14,133 nt of DNA, from positions 1 to 14,133 of the forward strand of contig SKVC01000104.1 of NCBI GenBank assembly GCA_007129655.1. Direction: 5' to 3'. Shown here piece by piece: positions 1 to 8,172 of this stretch. The notes under the pieces were generated by a model that ran no database searches, was not told the DNA's origin, and was given only the letters and a program-made list of their open reading frames with translations. How positions within the stretch are numbered: the stretch's first letter is position 1; each line of letters starts with the position of its first letter. The position numbers and the translations under genes were made by a program. Origin of the DNA: Thermoplasmata archaeon (GTDB lineage Archaea; Thermoplasmatota; Thermoplasmata; Halarchaeoplasmatales; Halarchaeoplasmataceae).

Positions 1-3000
1 ATGATACAGTTATGACAAAGGAAGAACCAGTCGGTTACCTGGATTATAGAAATGCTGATGGTGACCCCATACCGGATGGATATCCGGATTCCTCCGCAGG
101 CATGCTTTATTTTATTGCGTCTGGGGACGAGGTGACGGAAACAATATCTCTTGAGGACTTTGAAAATAGTCAGTACATCATAACGGGAGATAATATATCC
201 AGTTATCCCGAGGTCGTGCGAGCTTACAAAAACGGTGAACGATGGGATAGTCAATATATCTACGAAACAATAACTGTATCTGAGACTACAAACATGTTAC
301 AACTCGATGGTAATATTCAGCCCGGAACATTGAGGGTCGAAGGTGACCATGTTCCCGTACATAATAGAACAGTTTTTCAATATGAAGAAGGGTCAAAGCG
401 ATATTTCCACCTTTCACACAGCAACATATTACCAGGCATAAAACTTTACTATAACGGAACTATGGCGGATTGGGCTGAGCTTGAAATCCGCGAAGGAACT
501 TCAGATGTTTCAGATTGGGATCTACCTGAATATGACGGTGTTTTCTGTGCCGTTAATGTGAACACAGGGCTTGTAGAGTTCAATCCAGCCTTCGTCTTTT
601 ATGGTGGTGAGAATATTTACGCAACATATAATTGGACCGGTACGTTGGAGGAAACACGCGATTACACCATTGATTTACAATCCGGACATTTAGATTTCAC
701 GGATCCCTTGGGCACAGATACTACTATTTACATTCAATATACCTTCGATCACTTCAGTGTAGAATATGATGTTGAGGAAGTGTGTTATGTACTAACTCTT
801 ACCGAAACAGAATTCGGACCCCCTCTGACAGGAACGGATACTCTTGAATTGAAATATAGCATAAACACTACTTCGGTTCCAGGATCGGAACATTATGCGG
901 ATCTGATAGGAGTAGAAAATGTTCTACCTGAAAATGGAGCGATGGTGGCATTCATGGGCGACTTCGAAGAAACCATGGGTACGCGCATGGCATCCATACT
1001 AGCGGCCGATGGAAAGGGTCATGAATTAGGGCTAGAAAGTGGTAGAGATATCCCTGAACTTCACGGTGTTGCCCCTGGGGCGAAGATAATCCCTGTTGCT
1101 AATGCATTCGACGATCTAATGGGCGCTTGGAACTTCCTGGTACGAGGCTATGACGGCGAGGCGGGAACAGAAGATAGTGCCGATATCGTATGGAATCCAT
1201 TTAATATGGAGGATGAACAGGTAGCCGGATGGGACAGATACTCTAGAGAGGTAGAGGATGTTATGATAAATATAGGCGCAGGAAAATCTCTTTTCATAGC
1301 TCCTGCTGGTTTAGCCGGTCCCGGTTACGGTACGATATTGTCTCCGGGTGCCGCCCCTAATATGTTGACAGTGGGTTTGGCAAATGTTGATGAGGATAAC
1401 GGGATAAATCCCACGATCACTGTTCCAACTCTTTCATCCAAAGGCCCTACCGCAATGGGTATGCCTAAACCAGAGGTCGTAGCGATGGGAGAATATACGG
1501 TTGCAGGACCTTTACACCATGTAGCTTATCCACGTTTCCCGGTAGAGGGCGTTCATGTATCATCTGGTATCGTTGCGGGCATAGCTGCACTCGTTCATGA
1601 AGCAAATCCGGTTGAATTCGACATGGATTATGGACGATCGGTGATAATGTCTGCCGGTCAGGATCTCAATCTTAATCATTTAAGACAGGGTACCGGTATA
1701 GTTGATGCATCCGTTGCTGTAAGTATCGCTTCCGGCGAAGAAGGCATGCGGATAGATACGCCTGTTTGGGTACCCGGAGATTACAGAGGAGTACAAACGC
1801 CAGGTTTTGTAAATATGATGACGCCGGGCAGCTCGTTTGAGCATGAATTTACCGTACACAACTACGGAGGCGGCAATTCAGCACCGGTTTCAGCCGGAGT
1901 TCACCGTCGTATCGGAAGTTATGATCATACAGATACACCGTTTACCTATGAATACACAGATATGTTTGGAAATACACATACGCTATTCGATGATGCTACA
2001 GGTTTCATTATAAACGAAACAGGCTTATGGGCTCTAAATAGGAATCCCGAGGATCAGATGTTGATAAAAGATGAGTTGGATTACTACCAAAGGCCTCCCG
2101 GTCAAGGTCACGAACATCGGGTTCAGGCTTATCCTACAGGTGAAAGGTTATTCGGATTCGACGATCTAATTTCTGAACCAGATCTAGTTCGTATAACAGC
2201 TCATGCCGATTTCTTAGACGTATACGATCCGGATGGATCTTTAGATAATGATTATTCGCTAGCTACTTTCAACTGGGAGAATCGCATGGGCGATTATCTC
2301 GAATGGTTGAAGACCAACGATGCACCGGCGATAGATGGAGACCAACAGTTCCCAGAAGTACCATGGATCGCTCCAGAGACATACGTGAGTGATGTACGAG
2401 CTGTAGATACGGTTGATCTATTTGATTTCGATGGTGTAGCTATCATTGGAGAAGCTTACATCTATGCAGGTGACGCAAAGGATGGTTACAGTTCTTCCCT
2501 TGAGATATTCTCTTTAGATGGAGATTTTGTTTTCCATGAACACGGCACAGCGGACCTTGCAGACATTCCGACCGGTATATTTGCAGATCATGACAACGGT
2601 ATCGCAGCAGTTACAATCTGTTCGAGTGGTTTGGAACTCGTTGATATTTCCGATCCGGATAATCCATTCTCCATAAGCAATATATCATTGGGTGGTAGAT
2701 ACACCAACGACGCGATAATTTTCAATGACCATGTTTACATTGCCGATGATGCCGGTATTACCGTAGTAAACATAACAGATACAAGTCAACCACAGATAAC
2801 TGATAACATCACCCTATCAGGCGCAAAGGGATTGGATACTATTTTATGGGGCGACGATTACAATTATCTCTATGTAGCCCATGATGAAGGTATTTCATAT
2901 TATGAGATAACTGATCCTGCAAATACATTATTCTTGAACCACACAATGATAGAAAATGCTGCTGATGTGGTGTACCATTGGGATGATGTTGCGAGTGAAG

Positions 3001-6000
3001 GTTATCTGTATGTAGGAGCCCAAGATGGTATTTATGTATACCATGAATACGACTGGATCCCAGATGATAATAGGCCGGGAGAATGGATACCCGTCTATGA
3101 GCAAATAAGTCATCTCTCATTGGATACCGTCCTCGCCATAGACTTCACACCTTCGACTCAAATATTATTCGCTGTAAATGGTGAAGGCGGATATCACGAG
3201 ATCGATATGGGCAACAAAGGAAATCCTAACCATTACAGAACTAGAGATACAAGGGGATACGAGCAAGATATCTCTGTTGTTAATATGGAAGCCGTATTAG
3301 GCGATGCAATGCCAGGTTATCTACCCGATATTGCCTACTCCGCACAGGGATTCGCTGCCCTGAGGATGGCGACTACTGAAAATACGGCTGGAGTACCTGT
3401 CACTACTACCACGATCCCTACAGCAACACACCCTGCATACTCTTACACAGATTCAGATTATATTGATCCAAACTATGGTTTTACAGACATATCTCTCTCC
3501 ATCAACAGTCCGTTGTGGGTCAGCGGATGGAATGGAAATAGTCCAACATGCACGTTCCCAACCATAAACAATCCGAATATCCGAATGTTGAATCTCACTT
3601 CATACGAAGAAGAGGTAAATCAAACCAGTCCGACCTTTGAATATCGTACGAAAACCGAAGGAACAGAAAGTCTCTATGATCTAAATCTGATTGACTTTGC
3701 CGCTTCTTCAAACGTCATGACAATAACCAATGACCTATCATCCATCGAAGACGGTCTATTCGTGCTTTTACAAAATCAACATGGTAATAATATACCTTGG
3801 AATTTCAGGATCGAGTTCTTCAGTGAAGAAGAACACGATTGGATAACAGTCGATGATACAGTATCTTTCTCCGGTGGCGAAGGAACCTTTACCGCCAATG
3901 TAACCATACCTGAAGATGCTTCACCGGGTTCGTACGAAGCCATAATCCGCGTAGGTAATAATACTGTTCCTGTATTGATGAATGTGATGGCTGACCAGAT
4001 GAACTTTGAATTCGCAGGTGGTGATGATGACTATCTGTATTCTAACGACGGATTGAACGGAGTAATCACTGCCGGCGCAGATCCTACTGAAGGTGATTGG
4101 CGATACTACTATATGGACGTTCCGGGATATAACGAATTACCAGACGATGCCGTAAGGATGATAACCGAAGCGGACTGGTCGTATACTGAAAAATATTATT
4201 CTACTTCTTACTCCGGTGACATCGATGGCAGCAACGCAACCGGTGAACCGGATGATTCATACGCACATTTACCGCCCAGGGATAAACTCACTTTAGAGAA
4301 TTTTGTCAATTCTCCAGGTATAGGAACTATATCCAACGTAAAAATAGGTGTACTACATCATTATGACGGTGTAGTTCCACAAGTAGATTCGAATAATCTA
4401 TCTATCAGATATTCTGTTCGCGGATCGGAAATGTCAACACATAAAGAAGTCGATGTCACCGAAGAACCCACTATAACAGAATTTGATATCACTTGGGACG
4501 AAGTCAAATGGGGTAACACAGCTTGGAAATGGGACGATTTAACGCATTTAACTGTGGAGCTCCATCATAAGGTAAGTGGTCTTCCGGGCGATGCTAACAT
4601 ATCGGTAGATGCCGTCTGGTTAGAGGTGGAGAGTAAAGAGGTCGCTCGGATCAGAACGGTAGGTGCGCGGGAAGATAGAGCACAACTTACATCCGATCTA
4701 GATGTGTTTATACTTCAACCCACTTCCGATCAACATGTCGGTCCGTTCGGAGTTGCAATAACGGAATCGTCCATAGGTCATATCGGTGAAACTAACACCA
4801 ATGTGTCACGGGAAGTACAAGCAGCAAATATTGTTCCAGGACTAAATATAATCGCTGTAAGAAGTACCAGGATGGACGGTAGAGATATCCAAACCAATTT
4901 CAGCGGCAGGAACTTCATTTTTGAGATGGATCCAGTTCCAGGACAGATCTATACAGATGACCATGTCGGTTCTAGTAAATTTACATACATGAGTCATATG
5001 GACCTTCAGAGATTCAATGCTACCGCTATAGGTCCCGCACAGATTGAAGAAGAAGAAGGCATACCTATAGGTCAAGACGACATATCTGGTATAGCTACAT
5101 GGGAAGATTTCTTCAATGCACTGGGTCCAGGCGCTGGTATAAGAAGATTCCTTACTCTAGAGAACGCATTAAGCATCGAGATCGAAACATGGGATACTTC
5201 CGGTAACGCACATTGTATCGACATCGGTTTATGGAAAGATATCGAGGGAACCGGGGAGCCGATATTCCCAGATGGTTTGGTCGACTACTCTGCCACCTTA
5301 GGCCCGGATCAGCACATCAAAGTTATGGAACCCGATGACGGGGATTACATATTAACGATCCTCGGATATGACATAACAGAACCGGCGCACTTCGGACTTT
5401 CCATCAGTATCGTAATGGATGGCGTAGAGGGTTACGAACTGTCCGGCTTATCTGAACAACCTGTTCCAAGATATCGTCGTGAAACCTTCAACATGCACTG
5501 GAATTTCCCAGGTGATGCCGATGACGGTGGTTATGGTGGTGTTATCAAAGCCGGTGTAGATGGAACTGATGACATCATTGTTATTCCTATCGAGGTGTTC
5601 CTTGATACAAATACGCCGATCCTGACGGATATGTATCCAGAACCTAACAGTTTGATCATAGATAATCAACCATTGATATCTGCTATATTTACCGATACTA
5701 TCATAGAAACTGAAGTTGTTACCCGGCGTAAATATGTAGGAGAATTAAAGCTGGGAAACGCAAGTGATGATGATTGGATAACCTGGGAAGAAGAAGTAGA
5801 AAATGAAATAACAGGTTCGGGAGTTGATACCGACAGTGTTTCGATATATGTCAATGGCAAAAATGTTACAGATGATGCACACATCAATGAGGGCGGCACA
5901 ATATATTACACACCTTCCAAACCGATGGAGGACGGTTTGAACTATGTTACTGTTATATTTGAAGATAAAGCGGGCAATGGAAACGAAGTATCCTGGGCAT

Positions 6001-6842
6001 TCGAAATAGATTCATACCTCCAGGCAACCGTTAGTACTTTACAGGCAACGGCAATAGATACGATGAATGCAACTTTGAATGCAGAATTTGATATGGGGAA
6101 ACTCGAAGAAGTTACACTTTGGTTTGAAATGGACGGTGAAGCTATACCTGGAAGTGTTTATACTTACGGCCCGGAAAACCACACACACAGTTTTGTTAAC
6201 AGCGGGTTGACAGCCAATACCGAGTATACATACAGAGCCGTTCTTGAGTATTATTATGAAAATGATACGGTAGTAATCTATGGCGATTACGAGACATTCG
6301 TCACCCATTCCGATGAACAGATTGTCCATTCAATAAATCTTTATGCTGATGAGTATGCCGACGGATGGAATTTTGTATCATTCGGCATAGAGATTGACGA
6401 TACGAACCTATCTGATATATTATCCGATATCGATGGTTCATACAATAAATTGATGTACTACGATGCATCGATTGATCAATGGCAGAGCTACGTGCCAGGT
6501 AGAGCTGAGCATTTCAATACCCTTTACTCTTGGAATAGAATGATGGGTATATGGATACATATGACAATGGATGATACGATAAACTTGACGGGTTCTGTGC
6601 CTATAAGTACGGATATCACGATATATCCCGGATGGAATATGGTGGGTTATCCTTCTGAAACCAACCGTATTGCATCCGATGAATTCCCCCCTGAAGTGAG
6701 TAAAATTGGTGTATTCAACAAATATACAGAGTATAATGTAGAATACATATATGATCTTTCGACAATATTGTTGGTAACCGGACACGGATATTGGGTATAC
6801 AGTGATGCCGATGAACCTATCATATGGACGGTAGAATACTGA
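1..6842 (+). CDS. Giant secreted subtilisin-fold (S8-like) multidomain protein, catalytically degenerate; 5' partial
   Basis: The frame is open to the left window edge (codons from base 3 read D-T-V before Met at 12). No signal peptide follows that Met, so the true start lies upstream. Residues below count from the Met at 12 (2276 residues to the stop). Domains in order: beta-rich N-terminal modules (1-295); an S8 subtilisin fold (about 300-575) recognised by HGVAPGAKIIPV (351-362), PAGLAGPGYG (431-440), SSKGPT (465-470) and GIVAGIAALV (519-528); an associated beta region (605-790); a seven-repeat LVIVD-type propeller (about 790-1125); a Thr-rich linker (1131-1140); Fn3-like modules typical of large subtilases (for example 1296-1326); a jelly-roll-like region (1390-1540); a pre-peptidase-C-like region (about 1660-1802); Ig-like and Fn3-like domains (1868-2098); and a GWN C-terminal module. 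Sequons at N118, N148, N207, N285 and N668 suit a glycosylated extracellular protein. Catalytic residues are replaced, so I infer a non-proteolytic surface or adhesion role. No C-terminal membrane anchor is visible. Confidence 0.88.
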   Translation, partial: DTVMTKEEPVGYLDYRNADGDPIPDGYPDSSAGMLYFIASGDEVTETISLEDFENSQYIITGDNISSYPEVVRAYKNGERWDSQYIYETITVSETTNMLQLDGNIQPGTLRVEGDHVPVHNRTVFQYEEGSKRYFHLSHSNILPGIKLYYNGTMADWAELEIREGTSDVSDWDLPEYDGVFCAVNVNTGLVEFNPAFVFYGGENIYATYNWTGTLEETRDYTIDLQSGHLDFTDPLGTDTTIYIQYTFDHFSVEYDVEEVCYVLTLTETEFGPPLTGTDTLELKYSINTTSVPGSEHYADLIGVENVLPENGAMVAFMGDFEETMGTRMASILAADGKGHELGLESGRDIPELHGVAPGAKIIPVANAFDDLMGAWNFLVRGYDGEAGTEDSADIVWNPFNMEDEQVAGWDRYSREVEDVMINIGAGKSLFIAPAGLAGPGYGTILSPGAAPNMLTVGLANVDEDNGINPTITVPTLSSKGPTAMGMPKPEVVAMGEYTVAGPLHHVAYPRFPVEGVHVSSGIVAGIAALVHEANPVEFDMDYGRSVIMSAGQDLNLNHLRQGTGIVDASVAVSIASGEEGMRIDTPVWVPGDYRGVQTPGFVNMMTPGSSFEHEFTVHNYGGGNSAPVSAGVHRRIGSYDHTDTPFTYEYTDMFGNTHTLFDDATGFIINETGLWALNRNPEDQMLIKDELDYYQRPPGQGHEHRVQAYPTGERLFGFDDLISEPDLVRITAHADFLDVYDPDGSLDNDYSLATFNWENRMGDYLEWLKTNDAPAIDGDQQFPEVPWIAPETYVSDVRAVDTVDLFDFDGVAIIGEAYIYAGDAKDGYSSSLEIFSLDGDFVFHEHGTADLADIPTGIFADHDNGIAAVTICSSGLELVDISDPDNPFSISNISLGGRYTNDAIIFNDHVYIADDAGITVVNITDTSQPQITDNITLSGAKGLDTILWGDDYNYLYVAHDEGISYYEITDPANTLFLNHTMIENAADVVYHWDDVASEGYLYVGAQDGIYVYHEYDWIPDDNRPGEWIPVYEQISHLSLDTVLAIDFTPSTQILFAVNGEGGYHEIDMGNKGNPNHYRTRDTRGYEQDISVVNMEAVLGDAMPGYLPDIAYSAQGFAALRMATTENTAGVPVTTTTIPTATHPAYSYTDSDYIDPNYGFTDISLSINSPLWVSGWNGNSPTCTFPTINNPNIRMLNLTSYEEEVNQTSPTFEYRTKTEGTESLYDLNLIDFAASSNVMTITNDLSSIEDGLFVLLQNQHGNNIPWNFRIEFFSEEEHDWITVDDTVSFSGGEGTFTANVTIPEDASPGSYEAIIRVGNNTVPVLMNVMADQMNFEFAGGDDDYLYSNDGLNGVITAGADPTEGDWRYYYMDVPGYNELPDDAVRMITEADWSYTEKYYSTSYSGDIDGSNATGEPDDSYAHLPPRDKLTLENFVNSPGIGTISNVKIGVLHHYDGVVPQVDSNNLSIRYSVRGSEMSTHKEVDVTEEPTITEFDITWDEVKWGNTAWKWDDLTHLTVELHHKVSGLPGDANISVDAVWLEVESKEVARIRTVGAREDRAQLTSDLDVFILQPTSDQHVGPFGVAITESSIGHIGETNTNVSREVQAANIVPGLNIIAVRSTRMDGRDIQTNFSGRNFIFEMDPVPGQIYTDDHVGSSKFTYMSHMDLQRFNATAIGPAQIEEEEGIPIGQDDISGIATWEDFFNALGPGAGIRRFLTLENALSIEIETWDTSGNAHCIDIGLWKDIEGTGEPIFPDGLVDYSATLGPDQHIKVMEPDDGDYILTILGYDITEPAHFGLSISIVMDGVEGYELSGLSEQPVPRYRRETFNMHWNFPGDADDGGYGGVIKAGVDGTDDIIVIPIEVFLDTNTPILTDMYPEPNSLIIDNQPLISAIFTDTIIETEVVTRRKYVGELKLGNASDDDWITWEEEVENEITGSGVDTDSVSIYVNGKNVTDDAHINEGGTIYYTPSKPMEDGLNYVTVIFEDKAGNGNEVSWAFEIDSYLQATVSTLQATAIDTMNATLNAEFDMGKLEEVTLWFEMDGEAIPGSVYTYGPENHTHSFVNSGLTANTEYTYRAVLEYYYENDTVVIYGDYETFVTHSDEQIVHSINLYADEYADGWNFVSFGIEIDDTNLSDILSDIDGSYNKLMYYDASIDQWQSYVPGRAEHFNTLYSWNRMMGIWIHMTMDDTINLTGSVPISTDITIYPGWNMVGYPSETNRIASDEFPPEVSKIGVFNKYTEYNVEYIYDLSTILLVTGHGYWVYSDADEPIIWTVEY
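909..1736 (+). other. Degenerate subtilisin (S8) domain lacking catalytic residues
   Basis: Domain within the giant protein, about residues 300-575. The canonical HGT(H/R)VAG motif reads MGTRMAS, so the catalytic His is Met322. The oxyanion AAGN motif reads PAGL, so Asn is Leu434. The GTSMAAPHVAG motif reads GVHVSSGIVAG, so the catalytic Ser aligns with His515. The Asp strand VAVxDTG reads VAFMGDF, giving Gly316 at the direct position; Asp317 sits one place on and might be the remnant. The segment between Asp and His motifs is very short (6 residues). The fold-forming motifs around these sites are well kept and the frame is unbroken, so this looks like a stable pseudoprotease and not a decaying gene. 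The motif alignment is by eye. Confidence 0.8.
2379..3386 (+). repeat. LVIVD-type beta-propeller, seven repeat units within the giant protein
   Basis: Diverged protein repeats resemble the LVIVD family consensus (GLxIVDISDPxxP). Units begin near residues SLEIFSLDG 829, GLELVDISDPDNP 873, GITVVNITDTSQP 915, GISYYEITDP 960, GIYVYHEYD 1006, GGYHEID 1059 and GFAALRM 1112. Spacings are 42 to 53 residues, as expected for propeller blades. Seven units suggest a seven-bladed propeller placed between the subtilisin-associated region and the downstream Fn3-like modules. The outer units are the most diverged and their assignment is less sure than the central three. LVIVD propellers are common in archaeal and bacterial surface proteins; a binding or adhesion role is inference. 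Confidence 0.72.
6357..6839 (+). repeat. Duplicated GWN/GxW C-terminal domain of the giant protein
   Basis: The last 160 residues hold two copies of a beta unit: GWN at 2118-2120 paired with GIWIHM at 2180-2185, and GWN at 2207-2209 paired with GYWVYS at 2259-2264. Each copy runs about 60-65 residues from the GWN to the GxW element. Similar GWN C-terminal modules occur in large surface proteins of Thermoplasmatota and other archaea, from memory and unchecked. The protein ends shortly after the second copy with no hydrophobic helix or PGF-type sorting motif. The module may therefore be the retention or export element; that is inference. Confidence 0.6.
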
Positions 6843-6856
6843 AAGGTACAAGACCA

Positions 6857-6869
6857 AAAAAAGTTTTAG
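6857..6869 (+). promoter_or_regulatory. Candidate promoter (TATA-like) for the MgtC/DUF4010 gene
   Basis: The 47 bases between the giant gene and the ATG at 6890 contain an A/T-rich run (AAAAAAAGTTTTA) centred about 27 bases before the start codon, and no Shine-Dalgarno match. This spacing would place transcription initiation at or next to the ATG, that is, a leaderless mRNA. The box is a weak match to an archaeal TATA element, and read-through from the upstream gene is also possible. Confidence 0.25.
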
Positions 6870-6889
6870 CGGCTTCACCATAACGAACT

Positions 6890-8134
6890 ATGGATGTCAT
6901 ACTGGAACTCATCATAGCTCTGTGCATCGGGTCAATACTCGGTCTAGAGCGGGATATCCATGCAAGACGGGAGGGAAAGGAGGTTTCCTTCGGGATGAAG
7001 ATATTCTCGGTTATGGCACTTCTGGGCTTTTCCGTCGCTTATTCGCCCGGGCCGATATCCATCATAATATTGTTTTTTGCGTTTTGTATCATACTATTCT
7101 TCTCGGTATCACAGTTAAGGATGGGGAGCTCGTCCCCGGGCATGACCACCGGTGTTGCTCTGGTCACAGCTTTCTTGCTGGGCGGTATGTCCGGAGCCGG
7201 GTATCCTCTGGAAGCGATCATAGTATCGATGATGATAATATCAATTCTAGGGGTAAAAGAACGAACACATAGATTCGCAGGCATATTGACCAACGAGGAC
7301 TTGGCTAGTGCTCTTAATTTTCTTATCATAGTGGTGATACTACTTCCACTGGCTTACACCATGGGAGATGTACATCCGTTGATAGGCGATGGAAAACTGA
7401 TCGACCCTGTTAAGACACTGCTGATAGTTATCTTTGTATCGTCGTTTTCCTTTGTAAGCTATATCGTTATAAAGACTGTAGGCGCGATGAAAGGCCTTGA
7501 GATAACTTCTTTTTTAGGGGGTTTCGTTAACTCGGCGGCTTCAACTGTTTCCCTATCCCGATTGGCGGTGATAAATCCCAAACTGAAGTCCGTATCGAAA
7601 AGGGGGATCATACTAGCCAATCTGTCCATGATATTGAAGGACGTGATACTGATAACGGTGATCGCAGGAACTGTTTTCTTGAAAGGTTTCATGGTTCCCA
7701 TGACGGTCCTCATGGTGGCATCTCTTACCGGTGTACTGGTGACCAGGAGCTCAAAAACAACAGAAAAATGTTCATTGGATCTGGGAACGCCTTTTGCGAT
7801 CATACCTGCGGCTAAATTCGGTGTACTTTTCGTAGTTCTAAGCGTACTGTCTTACTATGGAATGGAATTATTGGGAGTATACGGAGTCTATGCCATCTCC
7901 ATAGGAGGCCTTGTATCTACAACATCGGTATCGGCATCTCTGGGTGCACTTTTCGTGGCCGGAGAGATCGAACTCGACACCATGTTGACCACAATCCTTC
8001 TAGCACTTGGATTGGGAAGCATATCTAAAGTCGGCATCGCATGGGCCTACGATAGGGTTCTGGCCAAAAAGATCGCCTTGATCCAGGGTGTCGTGACTGC
8101 ATTATGTTTCATAATGGCTTTCTTTCAGGTATGA
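6890..8134 (+). CDS. MgtC/SapB family membrane protein with DUF4010 domain
   Basis: A 414-residue polytopic membrane protein. The N-terminal third is MgtC-like, with the signature helix and ALCIGSILGLERD at residues 10-22, an Arg-rich cytoplasmic loop after it, and ILGVKERTHR near 118-127. The C-terminal part matches the DUF4010 domain, with GGFVNSAASTVSLSR at about 210-224 and a second GLVSTTSVSASLGA element near 340-353. The length is normal for the MgtC-DUF4010 fusion family, which is widespread in archaea and bacteria. MgtC proteins are linked to magnesium limitation and ATP-synthase control in bacteria, but the biochemical role of the DUF4010 version is unknown, so no transport substrate is claimed. 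In the second DUF4010 element the acidic residues I would expect (DxDA-like, from memory) are replaced by S/T. The ATG at 6890 is chosen because the signature helix begins at once. It lies on the same strand as the following protease gene, 38 bases apart. Confidence 0.88.
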   Translation: MDVILELIIALCIGSILGLERDIHARREGKEVSFGMKIFSVMALLGFSVAYSPGPISIIILFFAFCIILFFSVSQLRMGSSSPGMTTGVALVTAFLLGGMSGAGYPLEAIIVSMMIISILGVKERTHRFAGILTNEDLASALNFLIIVVILLPLAYTMGDVHPLIGDGKLIDPVKTLLIVIFVSSFSFVSYIVIKTVGAMKGLEITSFLGGFVNSAASTVSLSRLAVINPKLKSVSKRGIILANLSMILKDVILITVIAGTVFLKGFMVPMTVLMVASLTGVLVTRSSKTTEKCSLDLGTPFAIIPAAKFGVLFVVLSVLSYYGMELLGVYGVYAISIGGLVSTTSVSASLGALFVAGEIELDTMLTTILLALGLGSISKVGIAWAYDRVLAKKIALIQGVVTALCFIMAFFQV

Positions 8135-8139
8135 CATAA

Positions 8140-8150
8140 AGTAATTAAAG
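8140..8150 (+). promoter_or_regulatory. Candidate promoter (TATA-like) for the M50 protease gene
   Basis: AAGTAATTAAA lies in the 38-base gap after the MgtC-family gene. Its centre is about 27 bases upstream of the ATG at 8173 and no clear Shine-Dalgarno sequence precedes that ATG. The arrangement fits a leaderless transcript starting at the ATG. Co-transcription with the upstream gene cannot be excluded. Confidence 0.27.
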
Positions 8151-8172
8151 GGGACGTCTTTAGGTAGTACCG

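Noticed and set aside
12..14. ATG at 12 as the start of the giant gene
   Set aside because: The frame is open to the window edge, the residues after this Met are a charged turn-rich beta-domain segment with no signal peptide, and an exported protein needs one. The start is almost surely upstream.
909..1631. Loss of protease residues explained by frameshift or sequencing error
   Set aside because: The frame is continuous and motif context is preserved on both sides of each replaced residue. Several independent substitutions would be needed, so error is an unlikely cause.
6438..6881. Minus-strand 147-residue open frame opposite the 3' end of the giant gene
   Set aside because: It lies antisense to a well-supported coding region, has no recognisable domain, and its composition is what a shadow frame gives. 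The same applies to the other shorter antisense frames.
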